Part shown: one piece after another, positions 1 through 7,865 of the stretch
How positions within the stretch are numbered: the stretch's first letter is position 1
Layout of the letters: the number at the start of each line of letters is the position of its first letter
Assembly (NCBI GenBank): GCA_016935875.1
Contig: JAFGQD010000121.1
Coordinates: forward strand, 1-11,699
Reading direction: 5' to 3'
Source of the DNA: Deltaproteobacteria bacterium
Lineage (GTDB): Bacteria; Desulfobacterota; Syntrophia; Syntrophales; UBA2210
Length of the DNA stretch: 11,699 nt
The notes under the pieces: model-generated
What the model was told of the DNA's origin: nothing
Database searches by the model: none
Seen by the model: the letters and a program-made list of their open reading frames with translations, nothing else
Program-made: the position numbers and the translations under genes

Positions 1-988
1 GCAATGCGTTCGTCGAAAATCGCGGTGCCATCCACTTAACCATCCCTGCCACCTTGGTGCTCGATTGTCCCTGATCACGCAACCACAGACCCTTGTAACA
101 AAGCAAGCGTACGGCTTCAAGTATACTTACATGCTCTACTATCGGGAAACTTACACCTTCAAATGATGCCAGTGGCCTGCCGAAGGTGTACCTCTGTTTC
201 GTATATTCAATCGTTTCTTCCAGAGAAACCATGGCAGCTGCGATTGCCTCGAGACCCAGAAGGATTCGGCTGACATCGAACCCCTGCATACCCATCTTGA
301 AGCCCGTGCCTTCTTTGCCTACCAGGTAATCTTCCGGAACCTCTACATCATCCATAAACATGGAACCCCGTTTAACCGCCCTCACACCCATATCTTCATA
401 AGACTGCAGCGTTACACCGGGAAAATCTGTAGGTACTATGAAGCAACTTACACCCTTTGCTCCAGCGTTTGGATCGGTCTTGGCAAAGACTAACGCAAAG
501 TCAGCATCCATCATGGCGGTAATCCCTGCTTTTTCGCCATTTAGAATATAGCTTGCACCTTTCTTGACTGCCCGTGTGGTCATAGCAACAGCATCGGTAC
601 CTGACCCGGGTTCCGTAATCGCAAATGCAGGTATCTTATCCCCTGTAAGAAATGGTTCGAGAAATTCCTTTCGAATCGTCTCATTACCCTGTGCCGTTAT
701 TTCAGCAACCAAGTGTCCGGCAACCTGTGTGCACATCGTAATGCTGCAATCACCCTTCGAAGCCTCTTCACATGCTATCCCCTCAGCCACATGAGAAGCT
801 CCTAACCCGCCCTTATCAGCGGGAACTGTCATGCCTAAAATACCTATCTCTCCCATTTTTTTATGTAAGTGACGGGGATATTTTCTTTCTTTATCCCATT
901 GGGTGTAATAAGGTTTTAGTTCTTTTTCAGCAAATTTGGCTACCATATCACGCAAAGCCTTTTGCTCATCATTAAATTCAAAATCCAT
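1..988 (-). CDS. Acyl-CoA dehydrogenase, C-terminus cut off by window edge
   Basis: Flavoenzyme that oxidises an acyl-CoA to the 2,3-enoyl-CoA and passes electrons to ETF. I translated 329 codons from the ATG at 988 to the window edge; the family is usually about 380 residues, so roughly 50 are missing, including the C-terminal segment where many members carry the catalytic glutamate. Visible landmarks are the alpha-helical N-terminal domain, the FAD/substrate-loop motif AITEPGSGTDA (about residues 123-133), the beta domain (about 135-235), and the C-terminal helical domain with RILLG (241-245) and YTKQRYTFGRPL (262-273). The usual FQ after that motif is FE (276-277). AGGAG lies 7 bases before the ATG. 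It sits 49 bases downstream of the BadH-like dehydrogenase, so it may act on the same pathway, for example as a cyclohexanecarboxyl-CoA or branched acyl-CoA dehydrogenase. The family is certain; the substrate is not visible. Confidence 0.93.
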   Translation of the reverse strand, partial: MDFEFNDEQKALRDMVAKFAEKELKPYYTQWDKERKYPRHLHKKMGEIGILGMTVPADKGGLGASHVAEGIACEEASKGDCSITMCTQVAGHLVAEITAQGNETIRKEFLEPFLTGDKIPAFAITEPGSGTDAVAMTTRAVKKGASYILNGEKAGITAMMDADFALVFAKTDPNAGAKGVSCFIVPTDFPGVTLQSYEDMGVRAVKRGSMFMDDVEVPEDYLVGKEGTGFKMGMQGFDVSRILLGLEAIAAAMVSLEETIEYTKQRYTFGRPLASFEGVSFPIVEHVSILEAVRLLCYKGLWLRDQGQSSTKVAGMVKWMAPRFSTNAL

Positions 989-1015
989 ATAGCTACTCCT
1001 GTTTAACCCTTTTAT

Positions 1016-1027
1016 TCGTAATTACGA
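1016..1027. repeat. Perfect 12-base palindrome in the spacer between two operon genes
   Basis: TCGTAATTACGA is its own reverse complement and lies between the stop of the short-chain dehydrogenase and the ribosome binding site of the acyl-CoA dehydrogenase. It could be a regulator half-site pair or chance in an AT-rich spacer. It has no loop, so it is a poor RNA hairpin. Confidence 0.35.
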
Positions 1028-1037
1028 TACCAGCTGC

Positions 1038-1790
1038 TTATGACATAGTGAGTCCGCCGCTGACGCTCAAAACCTGACCGGTGATATAACTAGCCCCATC
1101 GGAGGCAAAAAAGGAAACGGCATCAGCGATATCTTCGGGCTTTCCAAGACGACGCAAAGGAATAGCCTTCTTCAATCCTTCGCCGATTTTTGGATTGTCC
1201 CCCGCCACTTCTGCAAAAAAAGGCGTGTCTGTAGGACCGGGTGAGACACAATTTACATTGATCCCGTATCGGGCCACTTCCCGTGCAATTGTCTTAGAAA
1301 AGGCAATGATAGCGCCTTTAGCGCCTGAATAGACCGCCTCGCCGGAAGAACCAACACGCCCCGAATCTGAAGCAACGCTCACTATCTTACCGTACTTTCG
1401 CTCGATCATATGAGGCAATATGGCGCTGAAACAGTTTACGGGACCCTTGAAATTAATGTTGATAACCCTATCCCACGTCTCCGGTTTACTATCGATAAAA
1501 AGCTCAACCTTATCCCACCCAACATTGTTCACCAGAATATCAATGGCTCCAAACGAATCAATGGCTTTCCGGATTGATTCATTTACTTTTTCCAGATCAG
1601 TAATATCGACCTGTACAGCAATGGCTTCATAGCCCATATCCTTAATTTCCCCAGCTACTTTGGCTGCCGTTTCCGGGTTTAAATCAGCCACACATACCTT
1701 GGCTCCTTGACGGGCGAGTTCCAGACAGATGGCACGTCCAATTCCCTGTCCTCCTCCTGTGACAAATGCCGCTCTATTTTTCAAAACCAT
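1038..1790 (-). CDS. badH: Short-chain dehydrogenase, BadH-like (2-hydroxycyclohexanecarboxyl-CoA dehydrogenase type)
   Basis: Classical 250-residue SDR, full length. The Rossmann motif TGGGQGIG is at 11-18, Asp36 ends the second strand and points to NAD rather than NADP, and NNVG is at 88-91 (NNAG in most relatives). The catalytic set is Asn113, Ser141, Tyr154 and Lys158 (YSGAK). The C-terminal half reads VGSSGEAVYSGAKG and ITGQVLSVSGGLTM. From memory this matches BadH of Rhodopseudomonas palustris, which oxidises 2-hydroxycyclohexanecarboxyl-CoA to the 2-keto form, more closely than FabG. That assignment is recollection, not a search; a general 3-hydroxyacyl-CoA dehydrogenase remains possible. 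GGAGGG lies only 4 bases before the ATG. Neighbours are an epimerase-like gene 58 bases upstream and an acyl-CoA dehydrogenase 49 bases downstream, consistent with successive beta-oxidation-like steps. Confidence 0.85.
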   Translation of the reverse strand: MVLKNRAAFVTGGGQGIGRAICLELARQGAKVCVADLNPETAAKVAGEIKDMGYEAIAVQVDITDLEKVNESIRKAIDSFGAIDILVNNVGWDKVELFIDSKPETWDRVININFKGPVNCFSAILPHMIERKYGKIVSVASDSGRVGSSGEAVYSGAKGAIIAFSKTIAREVARYGINVNCVSPGPTDTPFFAEVAGDNPKIGEGLKKAIPLRRLGKPEDIADAVSFFASDGASYITGQVLSVSGGLTMS

Positions 1791-1848
1791 GATTCCCTCC
1801 TCTGTGATTATTTAAATGTTTTTTTGTTCCCCTTTGAAACGTATGTAT

Positions 1849-2256
1849 CTACCGAGTAACCGATCCCGTATCGGTCAGTTCTATCAGTAGTCCCTTGGCA
1901 CTTTTAGGGTGGATAAAGGCAACCCTATCCGGTCCATCGTACATTTTTCCGATAATTTTTATTCCTTTCTTTTCAAGTTCATCAACAAGGCCTTCGAGAT
2001 CATCACAGAGTATAGAGATGTGGTGATATCCGCCGCGCGGTGAATTTTTCATAAATTGTCCGATTACACCATCTGGCCCCGTCGGTTCCATCAACTCAAA
2101 GTTCGTCCCCTGGATATTTACTGTTGAGGATGTCTGCTGTATTTCAGGATACTCGTTCCGAGCCAGTTCCTCGGCACCGAAACAATCCTTTAAAAAAGCC
2201 AATGTATCATCGATATTTTCTACAGCTATACCAACATGATCTACTCGTTTAATCAC
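1849..2256 (-). CDS. mce: VOC-fold protein, methylmalonyl-CoA epimerase-like (copy 1)
   Basis: 135-residue single-chain member of the vicinal-oxygen-chelate superfamily, the usual size of methylmalonyl-CoA epimerase. Such enzymes use a divalent metal to hold the enolate while the alpha-carbon of an acyl-CoA is inverted. Two beta-alpha-beta-beta-beta modules are recognisable: DHVGIAV (6-12) with probable metal ligand His7, ELMEP (54-58), HHISIL (78-83) with probable ligand His79, and IHPKSAKGLLIEL (115-127) with probable ligand Glu126. The gene starts with GTG, fixed by a strong ribosome binding site. It lies between the dienoyl-CoA reductase and the short-chain dehydrogenase. A paralogue at the other end of the operon (11049-11456) is identical at about 84 of 134 aligned positions by hand count. 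No methylmalonyl-CoA mutase is nearby, so the real substrate may be another 2-substituted acyl-CoA. Confidence 0.88.
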   Translation of the reverse strand: MIKRVDHVGIAVENIDDTLAFLKDCFGAEELARNEYPEIQQTSSTVNIQGTNFELMEPTGPDGVIGQFMKNSPRGGYHHISILCDDLEGLVDELEKKGIKIIGKMYDGPDRVAFIHPKSAKGLLIELTDTGSVTR

Positions 2257-2262
2257 CCTGTA

Positions 2263-2270
2263 ACCTCCTT
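2263..2270 (-). promoter_or_regulatory. Strong ribosome binding site fixing a GTG start
   Basis: AAGGAGGT on the minus strand, six bases before the GTG at 2256. It supports GTG as the true start of the epimerase-like gene; no ATG is available nearby at suitable spacing. Confidence 0.8.
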
Positions 2271-2308
2271 TTTATTTATTCGCGATTAAAAGATCTTATC
2301 AACTCACA

Positions 2309-4318
2309 TCAAATCTGACACGCAATGGCTGCCGCCTCTTTAATGGCTTCCATCGCATTTCTTGGCTCCCTGGCATCTCCCAAGATATACAGCTCCGGCA
2401 CCTTTTCCTGAAACTGACTATAAAGAACATTGTCGGATTGAGTACCTACCGATAGGACTACTGTATCAACTGGGATCGTGTGCATCTCCCCCTCTTTACT
2501 GAATCGCACGCCTGAATCGATAATAGCGTTTACTTCAGCTTCAGTAATAATTTTAACATCATACATGGCCAATGAACGACGGAGAAACCCTCGTCTTGTT
2601 ATACCGATATCACGGGCAACCGTCGGCAACATCTCCAGTATCGTTATCTCTTTACAGCCCTTACTCAAATCCGAGAGCAACTCTGATTTGAGTTTGCCCC
2701 AACGCATAAGGAACGTCATAATTTCGGGGGTCATTGCACTCTGACAAGCCAGGTAGTAAGCCGTCTCACAGCCGATGCCGCCGCCGCCGATAACCGCCAC
2801 TCGTTTACCCGTTCTCACTCTCCCTTCCAGGATATCAAAGGCGGTACATACGTTTCCCCCGTTCACACCGGGGATAGAGGGAATAACAGGCTTGGCCCCC
2901 GTAGATACGATTAGAACCTGGGGCTTCTCCGTTTGAACCACCTGAGGAGTAACCTCTGTGTTTAACACTATCCTGAGATTGAGCTTGGCAAGCTGGGTAG
3001 AGTAATATTTGATAGCCTTCGAAAAGTCTTTCTTCCCGGGAGGCACAGCACAGGGAATTAACTGACCACCGAGTTGCGAATTTCTATCATACAGTACCAC
3101 TTCGTGGCCTCTGGATGCTAAAACCCTGGCTGCTTCCATCCCCCCGGGGCCGCCACCAGCGATCATCACCTTTTTCCTCTCCTGCGTAGGGTGCAGCTCA
3201 AATTCCCGCCCCTTCAATGCTCCCGGATTCATAAGACATGTAGCTTCGTCACCTACCCATATTTTGTCGAAACATCCTTGATGACACCGAACACAGGGGC
3301 GGACATCTTCAAATCTACCTTCGCAGACCTTCTTGGGAAATTGAGGATCGGCCAATAATTGCCTGCCGAAAGCAATGAAGTCAGCCTTCTCTTCCGCCAA
3401 CACTTCTTCTGCTAGAACTGGATCTCCAATATGGGCAGTGATTACCGGGATATCCACCTTTTTCTTGACTCTCTGGGCGAGATAGACAAAAGCGCCTCTG
3501 GGGGCAAGGCCCTGAGTCAAGGGCAAACTGGCCTCGTGCCCTGCGGGAGAAACATGCAGGCCATCTATACCGTAATTCTGCAAAGCCTCGGCTATTTTCT
3601 CAGCCTCTTCAATGGTGTTGCCATCAGGCAGATATTCGTCGCCAGAAATCTTTACAATTAAGGTATAATCCTCTCCCACCTCCCGCCTTGAAGCATCGAT
3701 TATTTCTTTCAGAAACTGCAGCCTGTTTTCCAGTTCACCGCCGTATCTGTCGTTACGTTTATTGGTTCGAGGAGATAGAAATTCACGAATAAGATAGCCA
3801 GAATATGCATTGTACTCTACCAGATCAAACCCAGCCTCTTTGGCCCGATTCACTGCCCTGGCAAAACCAGCCACTATTTTCTCTATCTCGGTGACGGAAA
3901 GTTCCCGACAGGTTTCCCCGGTTAGCCAATTGGTAAAAGCCGAGGCGGATACCGCCTGTTTCCCGTTCAGATGAGAGGGAGCATAAGAACCACCGTGAAC
4001 GAGGTGAAGGCCAATTTTAACACCATGCGTATGGACTCGTTGCACCAGCTTGCTCAAAGATGGTATTAATCTATCATCCCATATACCCAGGGTCGAAACA
4101 GTCGCCTTTGTTTGTTCTTCCACATAGGCTATGCTTGCTATAATAAGCCCTGCACCTCCGGCGGCTCGTTCACCGTAGTAGTCGATAACTCTGGGATTAA
4201 GTTCATCATTAATAAAATCGGGTTGCAGATTGACACTCATAGCCGACATAACAATCCTATTGTTCAGTACCAGCTTTCCCAGACAACCTTTCCGATAGAG
4301 ATATTGCAACGTGTTCAT
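2309..4318 (-). CDS. fadH: FadH-type 2,4-dienoyl-CoA reductase (FMN, 4Fe-4S, FAD)
   Basis: Old-yellow-enzyme oxidoreductase of 669 residues with the start at 4318; E. coli FadH is about 672. An upstream in-frame ATG at 4423 would overlap the CoA-transferase by about 80 bases and is unlikely. The N-terminal TIM barrel (about 1-330) binds FMN; the SGYLIREFL stretch places Tyr175 where FadH has its proton-donor tyrosine. Four cysteines in the spacing C-x2-C-x3-C-x11-C (342, 345, 349, 361) bind a 4Fe-4S cluster. FAD binding is at GGGPGG (388-393) and the nucleotide-binding GGGGIG is at 511-516. A segment after it (about 523-555, SAMTPEIMTFLM) is family-variable. The enzyme reduces conjugated dienoyl-CoA, probably with NAD(P)H; 2-enoate reductase is the main alternative. 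It lies 25 bases after the CoA-transferase and 52 before the epimerase-like gene. Confidence 0.88.
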   Translation of the reverse strand: MNTLQYLYRKGCLGKLVLNNRIVMSAMSVNLQPDFINDELNPRVIDYYGERAAGGAGLIIASIAYVEEQTKATVSTLGIWDDRLIPSLSKLVQRVHTHGVKIGLHLVHGGSYAPSHLNGKQAVSASAFTNWLTGETCRELSVTEIEKIVAGFARAVNRAKEAGFDLVEYNAYSGYLIREFLSPRTNKRNDRYGGELENRLQFLKEIIDASRREVGEDYTLIVKISGDEYLPDGNTIEEAEKIAEALQNYGIDGLHVSPAGHEASLPLTQGLAPRGAFVYLAQRVKKKVDIPVITAHIGDPVLAEEVLAEEKADFIAFGRQLLADPQFPKKVCEGRFEDVRPCVRCHQGCFDKIWVGDEATCLMNPGALKGREFELHPTQERKKVMIAGGGPGGMEAARVLASRGHEVVLYDRNSQLGGQLIPCAVPPGKKDFSKAIKYYSTQLAKLNLRIVLNTEVTPQVVQTEKPQVLIVSTGAKPVIPSIPGVNGGNVCTAFDILEGRVRTGKRVAVIGGGGIGCETAYYLACQSAMTPEIMTFLMRWGKLKSELLSDLSKGCKEITILEMLPTVARDIGITRRGFLRRSLAMYDVKIITEAEVNAIIDSGVRFSKEGEMHTIPVDTVVLSVGTQSDNVLYSQFQEKVPELYILGDAREPRNAMEAIKEAAAIACQI

Positions 4319-4324
4319 AAAGTT

Positions 4325-4330
4325 TCCTTT
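4325..4330 (-). promoter_or_regulatory. Ribosome binding site deciding the reductase start
   Basis: AAAGGA on the minus strand, six bases before the ATG at 4318. It favours this start over the ATG at 4423, which lies inside the CoA-transferase gene. Confidence 0.7.
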
Positions 4331-4343
4331 ATTGGTAACAGCC

Positions 4344-5927
4344 TCATACCTTGCATCCGTTGTCGCCCTTGCATATGATTTCATCCCGTATCTGCATTTT
4401 TGCTTCTCTAAAGATCCGGGCATCCATTTCTTGCAGGTTATCTGATATCAAAGGTTTAAATTCCATCTGGTCAAGGATCCCCCCAGTCAAATCCACACCT
4501 GGAGCAATTTCTATGAGAGTCATACCCTCCTTCCTCAGTTCAAATACAGCCCTCTCAGTTACGAATAGCACCTTTTGCCCCGTCTCTAGTGCATATTCGC
4601 CACTAAATGTAATTTGTTCTACGTTATTGATGTACTTCTTTTCCTTACCTTCCCGTATGATGTGTACTTTTCCGCTCCGCACTTCAACTTCAGCCCCTAT
4701 GGTCAATTCTCCCGTAAACACAACCTCTTTTGCATTTTGTGAAATATTTATAAACCCGCCACAACCAGCTAACTTCGGTCCGAAACGGCTGACATTGACA
4801 TTGCCATATCTATCTATTTGAGCCGCGCCTAAAAATGCTATATCCAGGCCACCACCATCATAAAAATCGAATTGGTAAGGTTGATCGATAATAGCATCAG
4901 GGTTCGAAGATGCCCCAAAACTCAGACTACCCGCAGGGACACCTCCCACAGGGCCGGATTCGACGGTAAGGGTTATCAAATCGCTTATTTCTTCTTCGGC
5001 CGCCACTATTGAAACCCCTGTCGGCACCCCGTAGCCAAGATTGACGATAACACCCGGTCTCAACTCTTGTGCGGCTCTGCGGGCCATAAGCTTTCTCACG
5101 GTAAATGGAAGCGGTTCTATTCTTCCGATGGGAATAAACACCTCCCCTGAATACGAAGGATTGTATTGTTCCATATATGTCTGCCAGTGATTTTCCGGCT
5201 TGGCCACTACAATTGCATCGACATAGACTCCCGGTAATTTCACATCATAGGGATTAAATCTTCCATTCTGTGAAATCCGTTCAACCTGTACGATCACTAT
5301 ACCACCCGAGTTTTTAGCTGCCTGGGCCATGGATATCGTGTCAAGTGTAGCCCCCTCTCTTTCCATCGTAACATTACCATTCAAGTCTGCAGTAGTTCCT
5401 CTCAACAGAGCCACATTTATGGGAAATGCCTTATAGAACAGTTTCTCTTGTCCCTCGATCTCTATCAGTTTTACAAAATCCTCTTTTGTTTTTTCATTTA
5501 CTTTTCCACCAGTTTCACGTGGATCCACAAATGTCTTGAGGCCTGTGTGGGTAATGAAACCAGGCCTGCCACCCGCTATTTCTCTAAACAGGCCACAGAT
5601 GGCTCCTTGAGGAATATTGTATGCCTCTATCTTGTTCTCTAATGCCAGCTTACCCAGTTTGGGGGCCATGCCCCAATGACCAGCAATAACCCTCTTGACA
5701 AGTCCCTCATGAGCCAAGTGATTGAAGCCTCTATCCTTTCCATCGCCTTGCCCCGCTGCGCCAACAACAGTAAGGTTTACAGGAGCGCCAGTCTCGAGAA
5801 ACCTCTTCTCCAATGATGAAGTCAAATCTTCAGGATGACCCATTCCAACGAATCCGCCGATAACAACCGTATCCCCATCCTTTATTAATTGTAATGCTTC
5901 CCCAACATCAATAATTTTCCCTGACAT
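4344..5927 (-). CDS. Family I CoA-transferase, fused alpha-beta (acetate/propionate/acetoacetate type)
   Basis: 527-residue protein with both CoA-transferase domains in one chain, as in YdiF and propionate CoA-transferase. It moves CoA between acids through a glutamyl-CoA thioester. The first domain covers about 1-250, with the glycine-rich segment VVGAAGQGDGKDRG (54-67); the second covers about 270-515. VESGPVGGVP (322-331) contains the expected catalytic Glu323, and the following GAS and GGGLDIAFLG segments are typical. It would let the cell activate its acid using acetyl-CoA or a pathway product instead of ATP, or recycle CoA from an end product. It sits between the acyl-CoA ligase (238-base gap) and the dienoyl-CoA reductase (25-base gap). 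The nearest ribosome binding site, GAGGG, is only 3 bases from the ATG, which suggests modest translation. Substrates are not predictable from sequence. Confidence 0.92.
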   Translation of the reverse strand: MSGKIIDVGEALQLIKDGDTVVIGGFVGMGHPEDLTSSLEKRFLETGAPVNLTVVGAAGQGDGKDRGFNHLAHEGLVKRVIAGHWGMAPKLGKLALENKIEAYNIPQGAICGLFREIAGGRPGFITHTGLKTFVDPRETGGKVNEKTKEDFVKLIEIEGQEKLFYKAFPINVALLRGTTADLNGNVTMEREGATLDTISMAQAAKNSGGIVIVQVERISQNGRFNPYDVKLPGVYVDAIVVAKPENHWQTYMEQYNPSYSGEVFIPIGRIEPLPFTVRKLMARRAAQELRPGVIVNLGYGVPTGVSIVAAEEEISDLITLTVESGPVGGVPAGSLSFGASSNPDAIIDQPYQFDFYDGGGLDIAFLGAAQIDRYGNVNVSRFGPKLAGCGGFINISQNAKEVVFTGELTIGAEVEVRSGKVHIIREGKEKKYINNVEQITFSGEYALETGQKVLFVTERAVFELRKEGMTLIEIAPGVDLTGGILDQMEFKPLISDNLQEMDARIFREAKMQIRDEIICKGDNGCKV

Positions 5928-6012
5928 ATTCCCTCGCTATATACCCTTTGTACCCTCACACAATGTATCATTTCTTGTTTTAAAGTCTTTAATCGAAGAG
6001 TACATACAAATG

Positions 6013-6036
6013 TCATCAAGCATTATTCATCAAAGC
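6013..6036. repeat. Short direct repeat in the ligase to CoA-transferase spacer
   Basis: TCATCAAGC (6013-6021) and TCATCAAAGC (6027-6036) are spaced 14 bases apart, about 90 bases upstream of the CoA-transferase start. This is a possible activator site; chance cannot be excluded. Confidence 0.25.
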
Positions 6037-6123
6037 GCCACCGCTGATTCGAAAAAACCATCTCAGGAACTTGCTACCATCTTCCAATGTTACCCTTACA
6101 TTACTTCAAACCTTTTCTCTCCG

Positions 6124-6138
6124 GATTCACGTTGAATC
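6124..6138. promoter_or_regulatory. Candidate operator: inverted repeat with 3-base spacer
   Basis: GATTCA-CGT-TGAATC is a perfect 6+6 inverted repeat in the 238-base spacer (5928-6165) between the ligase stop and the CoA-transferase start. The form resembles operators of TetR- or GntR-type fatty-acid regulators. As RNA it gives a 6-base-pair stem with no following U-run, so it is not an intrinsic terminator. I found no convincing -35/-10 pair in the rest of the spacer. Confidence 0.4.
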
Positions 6139-6165
6139 AAAGAACAGTTTTGTTAACCAGTTGCT

Positions 6166-7692
6166 TTACCCTATTTCTTTCAAAACTTTTTCTCTTAATT
6201 CTTTTTTGAGAATCTTTCCCGTAGGTCCTTGTGGAAGGCTATCAACAAATTCAACCATTCTGGGAGCCTTGAATTTGGCCATTCTTTCTCGCACATAGTC
6301 AATGATCTCTTGTTCTTCAGCAGACTCACCCTTTTTAAGGACAATGTAAGCCTTTGCCAGTTCACCTTTCACTTCATCTGGAATACCAATTACCGCAGTA
6401 AGTTCAACTTTGGGGTGGGTATAGAGGATTTCTTCTACCTCAACCGGATAGATATTCTGGCCTCCTGTGATGATCAGGTCCTGCTTACGATCCGTCATAT
6501 ACAGATAGCCATCGCTGTCAAGGTATCCTAGATCACCCGAATAGAACCATCCGTCACGATACACTTCGGCATTCTTCTCCGGGGCATTGAGGTACCCGTG
6601 AATAGAGAAGGAATCACCGTATTCGATGATTTCTCCCACTTTCCCGACAGGAAGCTCAGTCCCTTCATCATCGACAATCTTGACAAAAAAGTTGCTGATA
6701 GGTGTGCCGACCGAATTACCCTTTCGAATACCCACTCTCGGTTGAAGCGTCGTGAATCCGCATCCTTCAGTATGTCCAAAACCGTCCATAACGATACAAC
6801 CGAATGTTTTCTCGAATTTCTTCACAACTTCAACGGGGAAGTTCGCACCACCGGAGTTTACCATCTTGAGTGATGACACATCATCATGGCCTTCCTTGAA
6901 TTCAGTCAGCAGATATGAAAACATTGTCGGTGTTCCCGCAAAATACGTGCCCCGGTGTTCCTTAATCGCGTCTAGTACCTTGCGTGCGTCAAACCGGTCA
7001 ATAAGAATGATTGTAGCACCACAGTAAAATGCCGACATCATCACCACACTGAGGGCAAAATTGTTGTAGATAGGAAGACCCAATATTAACCGGTCATTTT
7101 CGACAAATTTGTTGCGGGTACAGCACCCTTGAACATTGGTGAGTATGGAACGATGGGTCTGGGTGGCCCCCTTCGGTCTCCCGGTGGTACCGGAAGTGTA
7201 TATAACACAGGTAATGTCATCGAGTTCCGCCTCGACGACGGGGTACTCGTCACTGCCTTTCAACAGATCTTCGAATTGTACGGTGGCGTTATCTGCTGTA
7301 CCGTTACTCACGATGATGTGTTTCAGCTTCGGAAGACTTTCGGTGGCCGATGTCTGTTCCGCCCACAGTCCCGCGTCGGCGATAATAGCCTTTGCGCCTG
7401 ATTCCTTGCCGATGTATTTTATTTCATGTACCTTATACATTACGTTTAAGGGAATCGAAATGGCACCGATCCTGATAATGGCATGGTGGGCTATGAGAAA
7501 CTCGACCGAGTTTGGCATAAGAAGCATGATAAAATCTCCACGTTTCAGCCCGAGTTTCAGAAGACTATTTGCAAGTTGATTAACTTTGGCATTCAACTCT
7601 TTGTACGATATTCCATCCCCTTTATAAATAACAGCCGTATTATCAGGCATATACCGGCCCACACTCTGTAACATCTCACCAATGGTTTGCAT
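6166..7692 (-). CDS. Acyl-CoA ligase (AMP-forming, ANL superfamily)
   Basis: 508-residue adenylate-forming enzyme; it activates a carboxylic acid with ATP to an acyl-AMP and then an acyl-CoA. The motifs are intact: phosphate loop YTSGTTGRPKG (165-175), A5 motif GFGHTEG (304-310, Phe where most have Tyr), YSGDLG (384-389) with the ribose-binding Asp387, hinge region DRKQDLIITGG (401-411), and PTGKILKKEL (490-499) with catalytic Lys493. The N-terminal domain is about 1-395 and the mobile C-terminal domain about 400-508. It has no membrane segment, so it should be cytoplasmic. AAGGAGA lies 8 bases before the ATG. Its place directly after the TRAP genes suggests that it activates the imported acid. 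The substrate could be a medium-chain, aromatic or alicyclic acid; motifs do not decide. No signs of truncation. Confidence 0.92.
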   Translation of the reverse strand: MQTIGEMLQSVGRYMPDNTAVIYKGDGISYKELNAKVNQLANSLLKLGLKRGDFIMLLMPNSVEFLIAHHAIIRIGAISIPLNVMYKVHEIKYIGKESGAKAIIADAGLWAEQTSATESLPKLKHIIVSNGTADNATVQFEDLLKGSDEYPVVEAELDDITCVIYTSGTTGRPKGATQTHRSILTNVQGCCTRNKFVENDRLILGLPIYNNFALSVVMMSAFYCGATIILIDRFDARKVLDAIKEHRGTYFAGTPTMFSYLLTEFKEGHDDVSSLKMVNSGGANFPVEVVKKFEKTFGCIVMDGFGHTEGCGFTTLQPRVGIRKGNSVGTPISNFFVKIVDDEGTELPVGKVGEIIEYGDSFSIHGYLNAPEKNAEVYRDGWFYSGDLGYLDSDGYLYMTDRKQDLIITGGQNIYPVEVEEILYTHPKVELTAVIGIPDEVKGELAKAYIVLKKGESAEEQEIIDYVRERMAKFKAPRMVEFVDSLPQGPTGKILKKELREKVLKEIG

Positions 7693-7751
7693 GCTTTCCT
7701 TCTCCTTCCATTTAAAGTTGTTTATCGTTAAGGAGCGACCTCACTTCCAAA

Positions 7752-7761
7752 CAATGCATTG
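7752..7761. repeat. 10-base palindrome upstream of the ligase
   Basis: CAATGCATTG is a perfect palindrome about 60 bases before the ligase ATG, within the 173-base spacer 7693-7865. It may be part of a regulatory region with the inverted repeat at 7815-7856. No clear promoter was seen. Confidence 0.25.
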
Positions 7762-7814
7762 CAAGGACAATCTCCGAACTTTCATTGTCATTGTCTTAAT
7801 TTCATCAACCTTAC

Positions 7815-7856
7815 AACACGTTACGTGCAGTAACCAGAAGAAGTCCATAACGTGTT
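7815..7856. repeat. Inverted repeat just downstream of dctM
   Basis: AACACGTTA (7815-7823) and TAACGTGTT (7848-7856) form a perfect 9-base inverted repeat with a 24-base loop, starting 9 bases after the dctM stop in transcription order. The left arm also takes part in CACGT-T-ACGTG (7817-7827), so the RNA could adopt two alternative stems. No U-run follows, so a rho-independent terminator is unlikely. A protein-binding site or an mRNA 3'-end protector is more plausible. Confidence 0.45.
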
Positions 7857-7865
7857 CCCCCAGCA

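Noticed and set aside
4319..4423. N-terminal 35-residue extension of the dienoyl-CoA reductase
   Set aside because: It would overlap the CoA-transferase end, has no family counterpart, and a good ribosome binding site precedes the ATG at 4318.
4351..4821. 156-codon plus-strand open frame
   Set aside because: Lies antisense to the CoA-transferase, which has clear family motifs; composition is a mirror of that gene and it has no recognisable domain.
7136..7579. 147-codon plus-strand open frame
   Set aside because: Antisense to the well-supported acyl-CoA ligase; no ribosome binding site or domain.
1038..7692. Bile-acid (bai-like) dehydroxylation operon
   Set aside because: Ligase, SDR, flavin reductase and CoA-transferase recall bai genes, but the transferase is family I rather than the family III BaiF type, there is no BaiE-like dehydratase, and the importer is TRAP rather than MFS.
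7693..7865. Sigma-54 promoter before the ligase
   Set aside because: A GG-N10-GC spacing exists, but the flanking bases do not match the -24/-12 consensus well enough.
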